Shown one piece after another: positions 9,270 to 17,030 of a DNA stretch of 64,000 bases. A program made the translations under genes and the position numbers. The notes beneath the pieces are model-generated. The model saw only the letters and a list, made by a program, of their open reading frames with translations. It did no database searches and had not been told where the DNA came from. Every line of letters begins with the position of its first letter. Positions within the stretch are counted from its first letter, which is position 1. The stretch comes from DASPSM01 sp036008465 (lineage in GTDB: Bacteria > Planctomycetota > Planctomycetia > Planctomycetales > Planctomycetaceae), in NCBI GenBank assembly GCA_036008465.1, contig DASYNP010000081.1, forward strand, positions 1 to 64,000, read 5' to 3'.

Positions 9270-10985
9270 ATGTACAAGGCCTTTCTCTCCCTGCGCTACC
9301 TGCGGACCCGCTACATCGCGATGGCGTCGATCGTCAGCGTGATGTTGGGCGTGGCGACAATGATCGTCGTCAACAGCGTCATGAAGGGCTTTACCTCTGA
9401 GATGCGGGGCCGCATTCAGGGCCTTCTGTCCGACATTGTGATCGAGACCAATTCGCTCGATGGCCACCCCAATGCCCACCAACAATTTGAGCTGGCTCGA
9501 AAAGTCTGCGGCGACAAGATCGCCGGCATGACGGCCACCGTCGAGGTCTGGGGGCTGGTCACATTTAATTTCGGCGGCCAATGGACCACGCGGCCGATCA
9601 CGCTGATCGGAATCCAACCCGAAGAGAAGGCGACTGTGGGTCCGCTCGTCCAATACCTTGAGAGCTATCACACGCTCAAGGACGGCAAGAAAGTCATCCG
9701 CGAACCACTGCGCTCGTTGGACGAACCTCCGACCTGGAACCTGACGGCCCAGGCCAAAGCCTGGCGGCACGAAATCAATCAGCGCCGCAAATGGATCGAG
9801 GATACGCTCGACGGCCACCGAGAGTCGCCCGGAGAAGGGGACGATCTTCGCCCAAGGGTCTCGCCCGTCAACCATACCGAGTCGAGCGGTCCTAACTCCG
9901 CGGCAAAATCCGGCGCGGCAACCGGAGGGTTGAAGACGTCGGCTCCGGCTGTGGCGTCCGCAAAGTCCCCCACTCAACCACCCGCACCTGGCGACCCCTT
10001 CGCGCCGACCGCCCAGCCGGCGAGCAAGAATCCGTTCCAGGACGTTCCAGAAACTCCCACGCCATCGCAGGTGGCGCGGTCGCCCGTCAACGACGACGAG
10101 CCGCACCCCGCGCGGATTTACATCGGCGCCGGGCTGATCCGCTTTCCGTACGAAGACTCGAAAACAGGCGAGCGGCGCATGATTGAGATGGTGCGCCCCG
10201 GAGAGGACGTAACCATCAGCACAGTGAGCGCCGGGCGGCCCCCGCAGCGGGAAGACTTCAAGGCCACGGTGGTCGACGTCTTCAAGTGCGGGATGAGCGA
10301 GTACGACTCGAACCTGGTCTTCTGCAATCTCGAAGAACTGCAGAAAGCCCGGGGAATGTTCAACCCAGAGAATCCAAACAATCCCGACGGCCGAGGAATC
10401 ACGTCGATTCAGATCAAGCTCAAGGACTTTCGAGACGCGCCCGATGTTATCGAGCGGTTGCAGGCGGTCTTTCCGCCGGGCCTCTGGACGATCAAGACCT
10501 GGGAGCAGAAGCAAGGCCCGCTCTTGGCGGCCGTCGAGATCGAGACGGGCATTCTCAACGTCCTCTTGTTTTTGATCATCGCCGTGGCCGGGTTCGGCAT
10601 TCTGGCGATCTTCTTCATGATCGTCGTTGAGAAGACGCGCGACATCGGCATCTTGAAAGCGCTCGGAGCCAGCTCGAGCGGCGTGATGAGTATCTTCTTG
10701 TCGTATGGCCTCGCGTTGGGAGTCGTCGGCAGCGGGGTCGGCGTGCTGCTCGGACTCTTCTTTGTGCGCTATATCAACGAGCTGGAATCCGTGATCACGG
10801 CCGTCACCGGTCGCAAGGTGTTTGACGACAAGGTCTATTACTTCCCCGAGATTCCCACGCTCGTGCAGCCGGGAATGATCTTTTGGGTGACGTGCGGGGC
10901 AATCGCCATCGCCGTGTTGGCCAGCGTGTTGCCGGCACGTCGAGCGGCCCGGTTGCGCCCGGTCGAAGCGCTGCGCTACGAATGA
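9270..10985 (+). CDS. LolC/LolE-like ABC exporter permease (FtsX superfamily)
   Basis: A 571-residue inner-membrane permease, probably for lipoproteins or another envelope substrate. It has one N-terminal helix (about 12-33), a large periplasmic part and three C-terminal helices starting near ILNVLLFLIIAVAGF, with the FtsX-type loop EKTRDIGILKALGASS and the ending LPARRAARLRPVEALRYE. Residues about 190-280 are a Pro/Ser/Ala-rich low-complexity stretch not usual in LolC/E. Its ATPase partner starts 19 bp downstream. A single permease would act as a homodimer. Confidence 0.85.
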   Translation: MYKAFLSLRYLRTRYIAMASIVSVMLGVATMIVVNSVMKGFTSEMRGRIQGLLSDIVIETNSLDGHPNAHQQFELARKVCGDKIAGMTATVEVWGLVTFNFGGQWTTRPITLIGIQPEEKATVGPLVQYLESYHTLKDGKKVIREPLRSLDEPPTWNLTAQAKAWRHEINQRRKWIEDTLDGHRESPGEGDDLRPRVSPVNHTESSGPNSAAKSGAATGGLKTSAPAVASAKSPTQPPAPGDPFAPTAQPASKNPFQDVPETPTPSQVARSPVNDDEPHPARIYIGAGLIRFPYEDSKTGERRMIEMVRPGEDVTISTVSAGRPPQREDFKATVVDVFKCGMSEYDSNLVFCNLEELQKARGMFNPENPNNPDGRGITSIQIKLKDFRDAPDVIERLQAVFPPGLWTIKTWEQKQGPLLAAVEIETGILNVLLFLIIAVAGFGILAIFFMIVVEKTRDIGILKALGASSSGVMSIFLSYGLALGVVGSGVGVLLGLFFVRYINELESVITAVTGRKVFDDKVYYFPEIPTLVQPGMIFWVTCGAIAIAVLASVLPARRAARLRPVEALRYE

Positions 10986-11004
10986 CGCCTTAAAGAGGAA
11001 ACCA

Positions 11005-11871
11005 ATGACTGCGAAGACACTCGCCGGAGCCGGTTCGATGCACGGATCCACCGCGTCGAAGTCGACCCAGAAGCCGCACTCGGCACAGGTTTCGATCGCG
11101 ACACAGGCCTCGATCGCGACACAGGCGCGCTGGCTGCCCGCCGAGGGGGGACATGCCGTCGGGCCGCACATCTCGGCAGTCGCCGTCGAGAAGTCGTACC
11201 GCAAGGGCCAACACAAGGTCTCGGTGCTGCGCGGCGTCAACATCAACGTGCGGCGGGGCGAGTTCCTCTCGATCATCGGCCAGTCGGGGTCGGGCAAGAG
11301 CACGTTGTTGCATTTGCTCGGACTGCTCGACTGTCCCGATGTCGGCGAAGTTTTGCTCGAAGGTCAGCGGATGGACGATCTGCCCGCGCGCACCCGCGAC
11401 CAGCTTCGCAACCGCGTGTTCGGCTTCATCTTCCAGTTTTATCACCTGTTGCCCGAGTTGAGCCTGCTCGAAAATGTGCTGGCTCCGTTGATGATCCGCT
11501 ACTCGGCGTGGGAATTCTGGAAGCGCCGCCGCGAGTTTCGCGAGCGGGCCTCCGAGATCATTCATCTCGTCGGGCTGGACCATCGGTTGAAGCACAAGCC
11601 GTCAGAGATGTCCGGGGGAGAACTGCAGCGGGCGGCAATCGCCCGTGCGCTCGTCGCCCGGCCGGAAATTCTGCTGGCCGACGAACCGACTGGCAACCTC
11701 GATACGCACACCGGCCACGAAATTACCGAGCTGCTCGCGCGCCTGAACGACCGCGAGCAGCTGACGATTTTGATGGTCACGCATGACGACTCGATCGCGC
11801 GGCAAGCGCACCGTATCGTGCGCTTAAAGGAAGGCCAGATCGAGGCGGTCGCAGCAGCGGCGGCTGCTTGA
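11005..11871 (+). CDS. LolD-like ABC transporter ATPase
   Basis: A 288-residue ATPase that would drive the adjacent permease. Walker A GQSGSGKST, Q-loop FIFQFYHLLPELS, ABC signature MSGGELQRAAIARAL, Walker B ILLADEPTGNLD and a switch histidine in MVTHDDS are all present. The N-terminus is extended by about 50 residues before the core (ISAVAVEKSYRKG) and contains a perfect 6-residue repeat, SIATQA twice, from a 17-bp direct repeat. GAGGAAACC precedes the ATG. Confidence 0.9.
   Translation: MTAKTLAGAGSMHGSTASKSTQKPHSAQVSIATQASIATQARWLPAEGGHAVGPHISAVAVEKSYRKGQHKVSVLRGVNINVRRGEFLSIIGQSGSGKSTLLHLLGLLDCPDVGEVLLEGQRMDDLPARTRDQLRNRVFGFIFQFYHLLPELSLLENVLAPLMIRYSAWEFWKRRREFRERASEIIHLVGLDHRLKHKPSEMSGGELQRAAIARALVARPEILLADEPTGNLDTHTGHEITELLARLNDREQLTILMVTHDDSIARQAHRIVRLKEGQIEAVAAAAAA
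11092..11126 (+). repeat. 18-bp-period direct repeat inside the ATPase gene
   Basis: Two perfect 17-bp copies (11092-11108 and 11110-11126), offset by 18 bp, encode SIATQA twice in the poorly conserved N-terminal extension. In-frame slippage product. Confidence 0.8.
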
Positions 11872-11878
11872 GGGGTGA

Positions 11879-12499
11879 CTAAGAGTCGCTCGCCCCGTCG
11901 GTCTGCTGTCCGCCGTCGCTCTTCCGGTAGATGTGGATCTCCATCGACGAAATCGCAAGACTTTTCGTGAGCGTCCACGAGTTCGGAAGGCTTAGTTCCG
12001 TCTCTTCTGGCGCACGGAAATAAAGCAAAGCGTCAGGCGCCGTCACCGTGTCGCGTGCCAGGCGGGACAGCGCACGATACATCGGCTTCTCCGGATTCAG
12101 TTCCATCGCCAGGCGGTAAGGCGGATCAAAAAACACGACGTCGAATGGAAGGAACGGATCGACGCCCTTCGGATGAAACGACGACCGGAGTGCGTCGGTC
12201 CGCCAGCAGAGCGCGCGATCTTCGACGCCGAGTGTTGCGACATTCTGCTGCAAGAGCTCGAAGGCCCGCCGATCCGACTCGATGAAGACGACGCTCTTCG
12301 CGCCGCGGCTGAGCGCCTCCAAGCCGAGCGACCCGGTTCCGGCAAAAACGTCGGCCACCTTCCGGTCGACGAGGTCGTCGCCAATCCGCTCAAACAGCGT
12401 CTCTTTCACGCGGTCGGTGATGGGACGCGTCGTGAGCCCCGGGCTGGCAAGCAGTTTCCGGCGGCGAAATTCTCCGGCAATGATGCGCACGACATTCAC
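11879..12499 (-). CDS. rsmD: 16S rRNA (guanine-966-N2) methyltransferase RsmD
   Basis: Methylates G966 of 16S rRNA with SAM. The 206-residue protein starts with the RsmD signature RIIAGEFRRRKL and RPITDRVKETLFERI, has motif I VADVFAGTGSLGLEALSRGA and the catalytic DPPY (VVFFDPPYRL). Normal length. It lies 10 bp downstream of the FHA gene on the same strand, so it is co-transcribed with it and converges with the ABC exporter genes. Confidence 0.93.
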   Translation of the reverse strand: MNVVRIIAGEFRRRKLLASPGLTTRPITDRVKETLFERIGDDLVDRKVADVFAGTGSLGLEALSRGAKSVVFIESDRRAFELLQQNVATLGVEDRALCWRTDALRSSFHPKGVDPFLPFDVVFFDPPYRLAMELNPEKPMYRALSRLARDTVTAPDALLYFRAPEETELSLPNSWTLTKSLAISSMEIHIYRKSDGGQQTDGASDS

Positions 12500-12509
12500 C
12501 GAGGAGGGA

Positions 12510-13067
12510 TCAGCCCTGTTCGCGCTGGGCCTTCACCTTCTCCCAATGACGACGGATGATGTCGGCCGCCTCGTCCGCCACAGAGCGAAATTGACGAGGC
12601 GACGATTCGCGAGGCAGAGACGCCGGGGGAATCGGGGTGTTATCAAGTCCCGCCGGTTTGGGAATGATCGTGGTGTCGCCGGGAGCCGATTCTCCGCTGT
12701 CGCTGCTGCCGCCGATTCCCTCCTTGGAAAGCCATTCGGCGATGTCATTGTCAGAGGCCCGCACATTGGCCTCGGGCGCACCCGGGACCTGCAGCATGAT
12801 CGGACCCACGCGCAGGATATCGCCGGGCTTCAGCAGGGTCTCGTCCTCCATGAGCGTCTCATTGAGAAACGTGCCGTTGCGGCTGTCGAGATCGCGGGCG
12901 ACGATTCCATCGGGCGTCGGCTTAAGGACGCAGTGATGTCGGCTCACCTCGCTGGAGGCGAGGCGAATCTGGCAACTCTCGTCGCGGCCGATCAGCACGT
13001 CCCCTTCGTCGGGAAGGCGCAGCCGTTTGCCCTGATGTTTTCCCGATTGAACGATCAATTCGATCAT
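12510..13067 (-). CDS. FHA-domain protein
   Basis: A 185-residue cytoplasmic protein with an N-terminal forkhead-associated domain that binds phosphothreonine peptides: VLIGRDESCQIRL, SEVSRHHC and DLDSRNGTFLN are present. The C-terminal half is a Ser/Pro-rich linker ending in a basic helix (ADIIRRHWEKVKAQ). The ATG at 13067 has GGAGGGG upstream and is preferred over a longer frame. With a response regulator upstream and Ser/Thr kinases elsewhere in the genome, a phospho-signalling role is likely; the partner is unknown. Confidence 0.87.
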   Translation of the reverse strand: MIELIVQSGKHQGKRLRLPDEGDVLIGRDESCQIRLASSEVSRHHCVLKPTPDGIVARDLDSRNGTFLNETLMEDETLLKPGDILRVGPIMLQVPGAPEANVRASDNDIAEWLSKEGIGGSSDSGESAPGDTTIIPKPAGLDNTPIPPASLPRESSPRQFRSVADEAADIIRRHWEKVKAQREQG

Positions 13068-13169
13068 CGCTCGGTACCCCTCCTCGTCTGGCACCTGCAA
13101 TCTGCTGGCCCCAATGGTTCTCGTACAAGCGCAGGCGACGCGACCGCGCCCCCCGCACCAACTGCCGCG

Positions 13170-13730
13170 TCAAACGCGATATGGCACAGTCACTGGCTCT
13201 CCGCACTCGGGACAGCTTAAGGTTTTCCCACGGTGCATCGGACTGACTTTGAACCGCTTTCCGCACCGGCACGAAAACCGGATCCGCTTCTCGTCCTTTC
13301 CCTGATCGCTATGCGTTTTCTCCCAGTTCCTCAGCGCAATTTGCTGGATCTGGCGGAGCAGCTCGTCCGGGTCGAACGGTTTGGTCAGGTAGCCATCGCT
13401 ACCAACGCGCTCGGCCAAGGCTCGCGCCTCGGGCATGTCGACGGCCGTCAGCACCAAAACCGGAATCGTCGAATTCGCCTGCTTGAGTCTTTGACAAACC
13501 TCGAAGCCGCTCTCCCCGGGCAGAATCAGGTCCAAGATCACAAAGTCGGGCTTGCGCATGACGAATGTGGCTTGGGCCTGGCCGCCATCGCGCGCGACCG
13601 TGACGCGGTATTTATGCTTCTCCAACAGCTCCTTGAGGAATGCCGCCTCGTCTTCGTCATCCTCCACGACGAGGATGAAATTGGCGATGGTCGCCAACGG
13701 AGTCAGCCGGCCGGCTTCGTCAAGTATCAT
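13170..13730 (-). CDS. Response regulator receiver fused to a zinc-ribbon-like tail
   Basis: A 186-residue protein. Residues about 15-135 are a CheY-like receiver with the acidic pair in VVEDDEDEA, phospho-acceptor D67 (VILDLILPGE), T95 and K117 (LTKPFDPDELL). The tail at 150-186 holds C154-x-C156 and C173-x-x-C176 in RFSCRCGKRF and LSCPECGEPV, a zinc-ribbon pattern, in place of a DNA-binding output domain. No histidine kinase is adjacent. The FHA gene follows 102 bp downstream on the same strand. The start is the first ATG before the receiver; the Shine-Dalgarno is weak. Confidence 0.85.
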   Translation of the reverse strand: MILDEAGRLTPLATIANFILVVEDDEDEAAFLKELLEKHKYRVTVARDGGQAQATFVMRKPDFVILDLILPGESGFEVCQRLKQANSTIPVLVLTAVDMPEARALAERVGSDGYLTKPFDPDELLRQIQQIALRNWEKTHSDQGKDEKRIRFSCRCGKRFKVSPMHRGKTLSCPECGEPVTVPYRV

Positions 13731-14052
13731 GCCGTCGACCCGTAGAAACGCCCCCGAGAGCCACTCCTCTGAAGCAGTCCGCCCCCTTATGGATAACCAA
13801 AACTCCCTGACGACGCAAATAGTTACAAAATCCGCACGCCGGCGGATCGCGCCCGAGGGCATGGCCCTCTTGAGCGCAGGCAACAGCGCCTCTTTGGAGG
13901 CACATCGGGATCGTAAGCGACGGCGTTTCTCAATGCGAAATGCATGCTCGACTCGCGCGCACCGAGTGCAATCCGTCCGCCTGCCGAGCGTGGAAATGGG
14001 GCGCTGACGCGAAAAAACCTGAAAAAATAGGGGGAAACCGAGCGCGCGTTGG
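13731..14052. other. Gene-free divergent region between response regulator and HU
   Basis: Divergent intergenic DNA; with the HU promoter and leader it spans 423 bp. No open frame here has coding character. Apart from the HU promoter next to it I see no repeat, tRNA or clear operator. Confidence 0.6.
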
Positions 14053-14081
14053 TTGACAACCGTTTTCCGCGAGAGTTTACT
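14053..14081 (+). promoter_or_regulatory. Sigma-70-type promoter of the HU gene
   Basis: Perfect -35 TTGACA at 14053-14058, a 17-bp spacer, and TTTACT at 14076-14081 (four of six consensus bases). It lies 72 bp before the HU ATG. Confidence 0.65.
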
Positions 14082-14153
14082 ACGCGAAAACTTTTCTGGA
14101 GCGCTCGCAAGGGTTCGGCGTTCCCCGACTTTCAAAAATGGCAGGAGTGCACG

Positions 14154-14477
14154 ATGGCAACGAAGAGCGGTGCAAAGCCGATGTCCAAGAGCGAGGTCCT
14201 CAATACGCTGGCCCAAGAGAGTGGGCTGTCGCGAAAGCAGGTTGCCAGCGTGCTTGACGGCCTCTCGGGGCTGATCAGCCGAAATGTCGGCAAGAAGGGC
14301 CCGGGAGTGTTCGCCGTCCCCGGCCTGATGAAGATCACCGTGCAACACAAGCCTGCCACCAAGCCGCGCAAAGGCATCAATCCCTTCACAGGCCAGGAAA
14401 TGATGTTCAAGGCGAAGCCCGCGCGGAACGTCGTCCGCATCCGCCCGCTCAAGTCGCTGAAAGACATGGTCAAGTAG
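14154..14477 (+). CDS. HU/IHF-family DNA-binding protein
   Basis: A 107-residue nucleoid protein that bends DNA non-specifically. It begins MATKSGAKPMSKSEVLNTLA and contains VLDGLSGLISRN, a divergent beta-arm region VFAVPGLMKITVQHKPATKP and INPFTGQEMMFKAKPARNVVRI. It is slightly longer than classic HU (about 90), with basic extensions at both ends. GCAGGAG precedes the ATG at 14154; longer in-frame starts would cover the promoter. Confidence 0.92.
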   Translation: MATKSGAKPMSKSEVLNTLAQESGLSRKQVASVLDGLSGLISRNVGKKGPGVFAVPGLMKITVQHKPATKPRKGINPFTGQEMMFKAKPARNVVRIRPLKSLKDMVK

Positions 14478-14887
14478 TGGCCGAAGGGCCCTCCAGGCCG
14501 AAACGCTGAGCGCACGGCGCTCTCAAACGAACGCTCCGATCGCCACGTGCGACCACGAACGCTTCTGTGGTCTTCGTAAAGTGATCCCAGCGCACAACGC
14601 CATCGCCGCCAAACCATCCTTGGTGCGCGCCCGTTGTTCCCGGGTAAAAGACCGTTCGGTCGTCTGAGGTGTGAGTGGTTTGGTCAGACTGAAACCAGGT
14701 GACGTCGCAACTTCTTGCCGCGACTTGGCTCATCGCCTTCACTCGGCGCTGCCTTGAGATCGCTGGAGCATAAGTGCATTCATAAAAAGGGGTTATGCGG
14801 TAGAATCAGCTCTCTAAACTGTCTCACTCGCGTGGCAATCAATGACGAAAGTCATTGTCGCGTAAGCTCCTTACCGCTGTCGTTTGC
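14478..14887. other. Gene-free region between HU and the csrA promoter
   Basis: About 410 bp. Open frames are short and not convincing. A TAGAAT hexamer at 14801-14806 lacks a -35 partner. No terminator with a T-run follows HU; only GC-rich short inverted repeats are seen. Confidence 0.5.
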
Positions 14888-14917
14888 TTGATTTCGAGGC
14901 AATGCGCGGCATAGAAT
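14888..14917 (+). promoter_or_regulatory. Candidate sigma-70 promoter of csrA
   Basis: TTGATT (14888-14893), 18-bp spacer, TAGAAT (14912-14917). It leaves a csrA leader of about 140 nt with a GCGAGGA/TCCTCGC hairpin near 15010-15030. Confidence 0.45.
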
Positions 14918-15064
14918 CCTCATACCGCGAGTGAGCGCCCGAGTGCGTTTGGCCCTGATGCTCGCTGAAGACGCTCGCAGCGGCAGGATTGGCGGTGCGC
15001 AGTCTTAGTGCGAGGACGGGTCCTCGCGACAGACACCGGCAACACCTGAGGAGAGCTGCGTGCC

Positions 15065-15277
15065 ATGCTGGTTCTGTCGCGCAAGAAAAACGAAAGCATC
15101 GTGATCGACGAGCATATCGTGATCACGATTGTCGAGATCCGGGGCGACAAAGTTCGCCTGGGGATTGAAGCACCGAAGGAAATCCCGATTCACCGCAGTG
15201 AAGTGCATGCCGCCATCCACGCGGAACACAACTCGGGTGAACAGGATCCGCCCAAAGTCGCGAGCACCGAAGGCTGA
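15065..15277 (+). CDS. csrA: Carbon storage regulator / translational repressor CsrA
   Basis: A 70-residue RNA-binding protein that blocks or stabilises mRNAs with GGA motifs. The start MLVLSRKKNESIVI, IVEIRGDKVRLGIEAPKEIPIHR and the arginine after IPIH are diagnostic. The Shine-Dalgarno TGAGGAGAG itself contains GGA, and another GGA sits in a leader hairpin, so autoregulation is plausible. An 11-bp terminator hairpin follows. Confidence 0.95.
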   Translation: MLVLSRKKNESIVIDEHIVITIVEIRGDKVRLGIEAPKEIPIHRSEVHAAIHAEHNSGEQDPPKVASTEG

Positions 15278-15312
15278 CAACGCAGCGTTCTCATCAATCC
15301 TCGATCGATTAG

Positions 15313-15340
15313 CGGGCTAAGCAATGCGATGCTTAGCCCG
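15313..15340 (+). terminator. Hairpin terminator after csrA
   Basis: CGGGCTAAGCA and TGCTTAGCCCG form a perfect 11-bp stem with loop ATGCGA, 35 bp after the csrA stop. The following TTGCAATTTG is only moderately T-rich, so termination may be partial. Confidence 0.65.
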
Positions 15341-15486
15341 TTGCAATTTGTGGGGGCCGCGCTTGCAAACTGCCCGCCCGTCCCTTCACGGTCCCAACCA
15401 ATCGCGGTTGTTCGTGGATAGCGTTCGTCCACTGTCGCTATTCGCGTTGCAGTTTCGAGAGCGTAGACCGCGTCTGTTCCCGCGAG

Positions 15487-15514
15487 TTGACAAACAGGCC
15501 CCAGTCCTTAAATT
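15487..15514 (+). promoter_or_regulatory. Promoter of tRNA-Glu
   Basis: Perfect TTGACA (15487-15492), 16-bp spacer, TAAATT (15509-15514), ending 14 bp before the tRNA, which fits a start site just upstream of the mature 5' end. Confidence 0.6.
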
Positions 15515-15528
15515 GTGGGGCGACTGCC

Positions 15529-15603
15529 GGCCCCATCGTCTAGCCAGGTCTAGGACATCGGATTTTCGATCCGATAACGGGGGTTCAAATCCCCCTGGGG
15601 TCA
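15529..15603 (+). tRNA. tRNA-Glu (anticodon TTC)
   Basis: Full cloverleaf: acceptor GGCCCCA pairs with TGGGGTC (one G-U), anticodon stem TCGGA/TCCGA with loop TTTTCGA, and T-arm CGGGGGTTCAAATCCCCC. CCA is not encoded. 75 nt including the discriminator A. Confidence 0.95.
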
Positions 15604-15678
15604 TTCGAGCGTGATCGGATCGACTGTGCCAGCGCGCTGCCTCTCTGCAGCGAGCGCGTTCAAGGAGGATCGAGCGGC

Positions 15679-15948
15679 ATGGACACGTCAGAACACTGGC
15701 GAACGCTGTTCGAGAATTGGCCCGAATCGATTCCTCGCGAAGGAATGCTGGTCACCAGCTTCAACGAGCACATTCCGTTCAGCGGCTTCCTGATCTCGGG
15801 CGGCGTGCTGCTCGTCGAGCGCGACAAGCCCGACACGTATGGCGCCCGAAAAGTGATGCTGGCCTATTCCACCATCCTGGCCGTGAAGATGACCACGACG
15901 ATGGAGATCGGCCGGTTCCAGGTCATGGGCTTCCAAGCCCCGTTCTAA
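15679..15948 (+). CDS. Small conserved-looking hypothetical protein
   Basis: An 89-residue soluble protein without a signal peptide, transmembrane segment or known motif; it ends FQVMGFQAPF. Codon usage fits the genome and CAAGGAGGATCG stands upstream of the ATG, so it is probably real. Its last 19 bases, including the stop, are the first unit of a 24-bp tandem repeat. Function unknown. Confidence 0.75.
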   Translation: MDTSEHWRTLFENWPESIPREGMLVTSFNEHIPFSGFLISGGVLLVERDKPDTYGARKVMLAYSTILAVKMTTTMEIGRFQVMGFQAPF

Positions 15949-16019
15949 CTCAGCTTCCAAGCCCCGTTCTAACTCAGCTTCCAGGCCCCGTTCTAATTCA
16001 GCTTCCAAGCCCCGTTCTG
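15930..16019 (+). repeat. 24-bp tandem repeat, 3.75 copies, over a gene's stop codon
   Basis: Units at 15930-15953, 15954-15977, 15978-16001 and a partial unit at 16002-16019. The first two are identical; the third has two changes. Unit 1 includes the QAPF-stop end of the upstream gene, so each unit repeats the same in-frame stop. Confidence 0.9.
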
Positions 16020-16070
16020 ATCAGGCCACCGAATCGGCCCGATCGGGTGGGCGACTGCAATCGGTTTCCC

Positions 16071-17003
16071 CTAGGTGATAAAGATCCAACGGCCGAGAAT
16101 GGCCGCCGGCACAACCAGTGCCGCGACCCCGAGCGCCAGGACGGGATCACCCGTCTTGAAATAGATCATCGCCGCATCCAGTAACACAATCGCCAGCAGC
16201 ATTCGCTTCACACCCGATTGCACATTTCGCGGCGTCGGCTCTCGGATCGCGGCAACAATCCGCATGTCGATCCAGATCGTCACCACCCCCAGCGCCGTTA
16301 AGGCAAGCCAGCGATTGATCGCCGCGGAATCCGGCATGGTTACGCCAATCGCTGCCAAACCGGCAATGCCCGCGTGGCACGTCGCCGCGGCTGCGGCAAG
16401 CTGACCCCGCGCACTTCGCTGTGCTTCCTGCCTGGCAAACCACGTCACGCCGGCCACATAGACGCCCATCGCAAGGGCCACGAAGAGCTGCGGATTCGCC
16501 CAGGTTCCACCGGCCGCCGCACTCGCGCCGAGCATCACATTCAGAAAGCGACAGCCACCCATTGCCACCGGGCCTGCCGGCGTCTGTTTGAGATAGCCGT
16601 CGTACGCCAGGATTAGCGCGACGAGCAGGAGCGAGATCTCGACCGCTTCAAGACTGACGAATGCCGTGCAGACCGGTCCCAGAACTATCAGTCCGATCGC
16701 GAGCAGGGCCGCGGCCCGAGGCGAGATCCGGCCGGATGGAATCGGTCGACCGGGTCGCTCCCGCGCATCGACGTCACGGTCGAATACATCGTTGAAGACC
16801 ATGCCGGCCAGGTACAACCCGCACGATGCGCCCAAGAGGGCCGTCAGATCTCGAACCGGTGAGAGACTCTCATGCGTCAGAGAAAATCCCAAAAAAATGT
16901 CCGCCAGAGCCGTGAAGACGGCGGGGAACCGCATGAGCTGCAGATAGGCGCGGAGGCGATTTTTAACGGGCGTATTCCGTTCCTTGGACGCATTCTTGAA
17001 CAT
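16071..17003 (-). CDS. UbiA-family prenyltransferase (EboC-like)
   Basis: A 310-residue integral membrane protein of the UbiA superfamily with about eight or nine hydrophobic helices. The first Asp-rich motif is NDVFDRDVDARERPGRPIPSG and a second polar site is LAYDGYLKQTPAG. The pattern, with LRAYLQLMRFPAVFTALADI at the N-terminus, matches my memory of EboC-type proteins rather than menaquinone or heme enzymes. It is last in an operon after the phosphohexomutase and the inositol-phosphate-synthase-like gene; the upstream stop is at 17031-17033. Start is ATG 17003 or an in-frame GTG at 17030; neither has a good Shine-Dalgarno. Confidence 0.85.
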   Translation of the reverse strand: MFKNASKERNTPVKNRLRAYLQLMRFPAVFTALADIFLGFSLTHESLSPVRDLTALLGASCGLYLAGMVFNDVFDRDVDARERPGRPIPSGRISPRAAALLAIGLIVLGPVCTAFVSLEAVEISLLLVALILAYDGYLKQTPAGPVAMGGCRFLNVMLGASAAAGGTWANPQLFVALAMGVYVAGVTWFARQEAQRSARGQLAAAAATCHAGIAGLAAIGVTMPDSAAINRWLALTALGVVTIWIDMRIVAAIREPTPRNVQSGVKRMLLAIVLLDAAMIYFKTGDPVLALGVAALVVPAAILGRWIFIT

Positions 17004-17030
17004 CGGCGATGTCGGAGCCGAGTCGAGCAC

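Noticed and set aside
14470..15150. Minus-strand frames between HU and csrA
   Set aside because: Short, without start signals, and one runs antisense into csrA.
15930..16019. Possible CRISPR array
   Set aside because: The units are directly adjacent with no spacers, and the first lies in a coding region. It is a simple tandem repeat.
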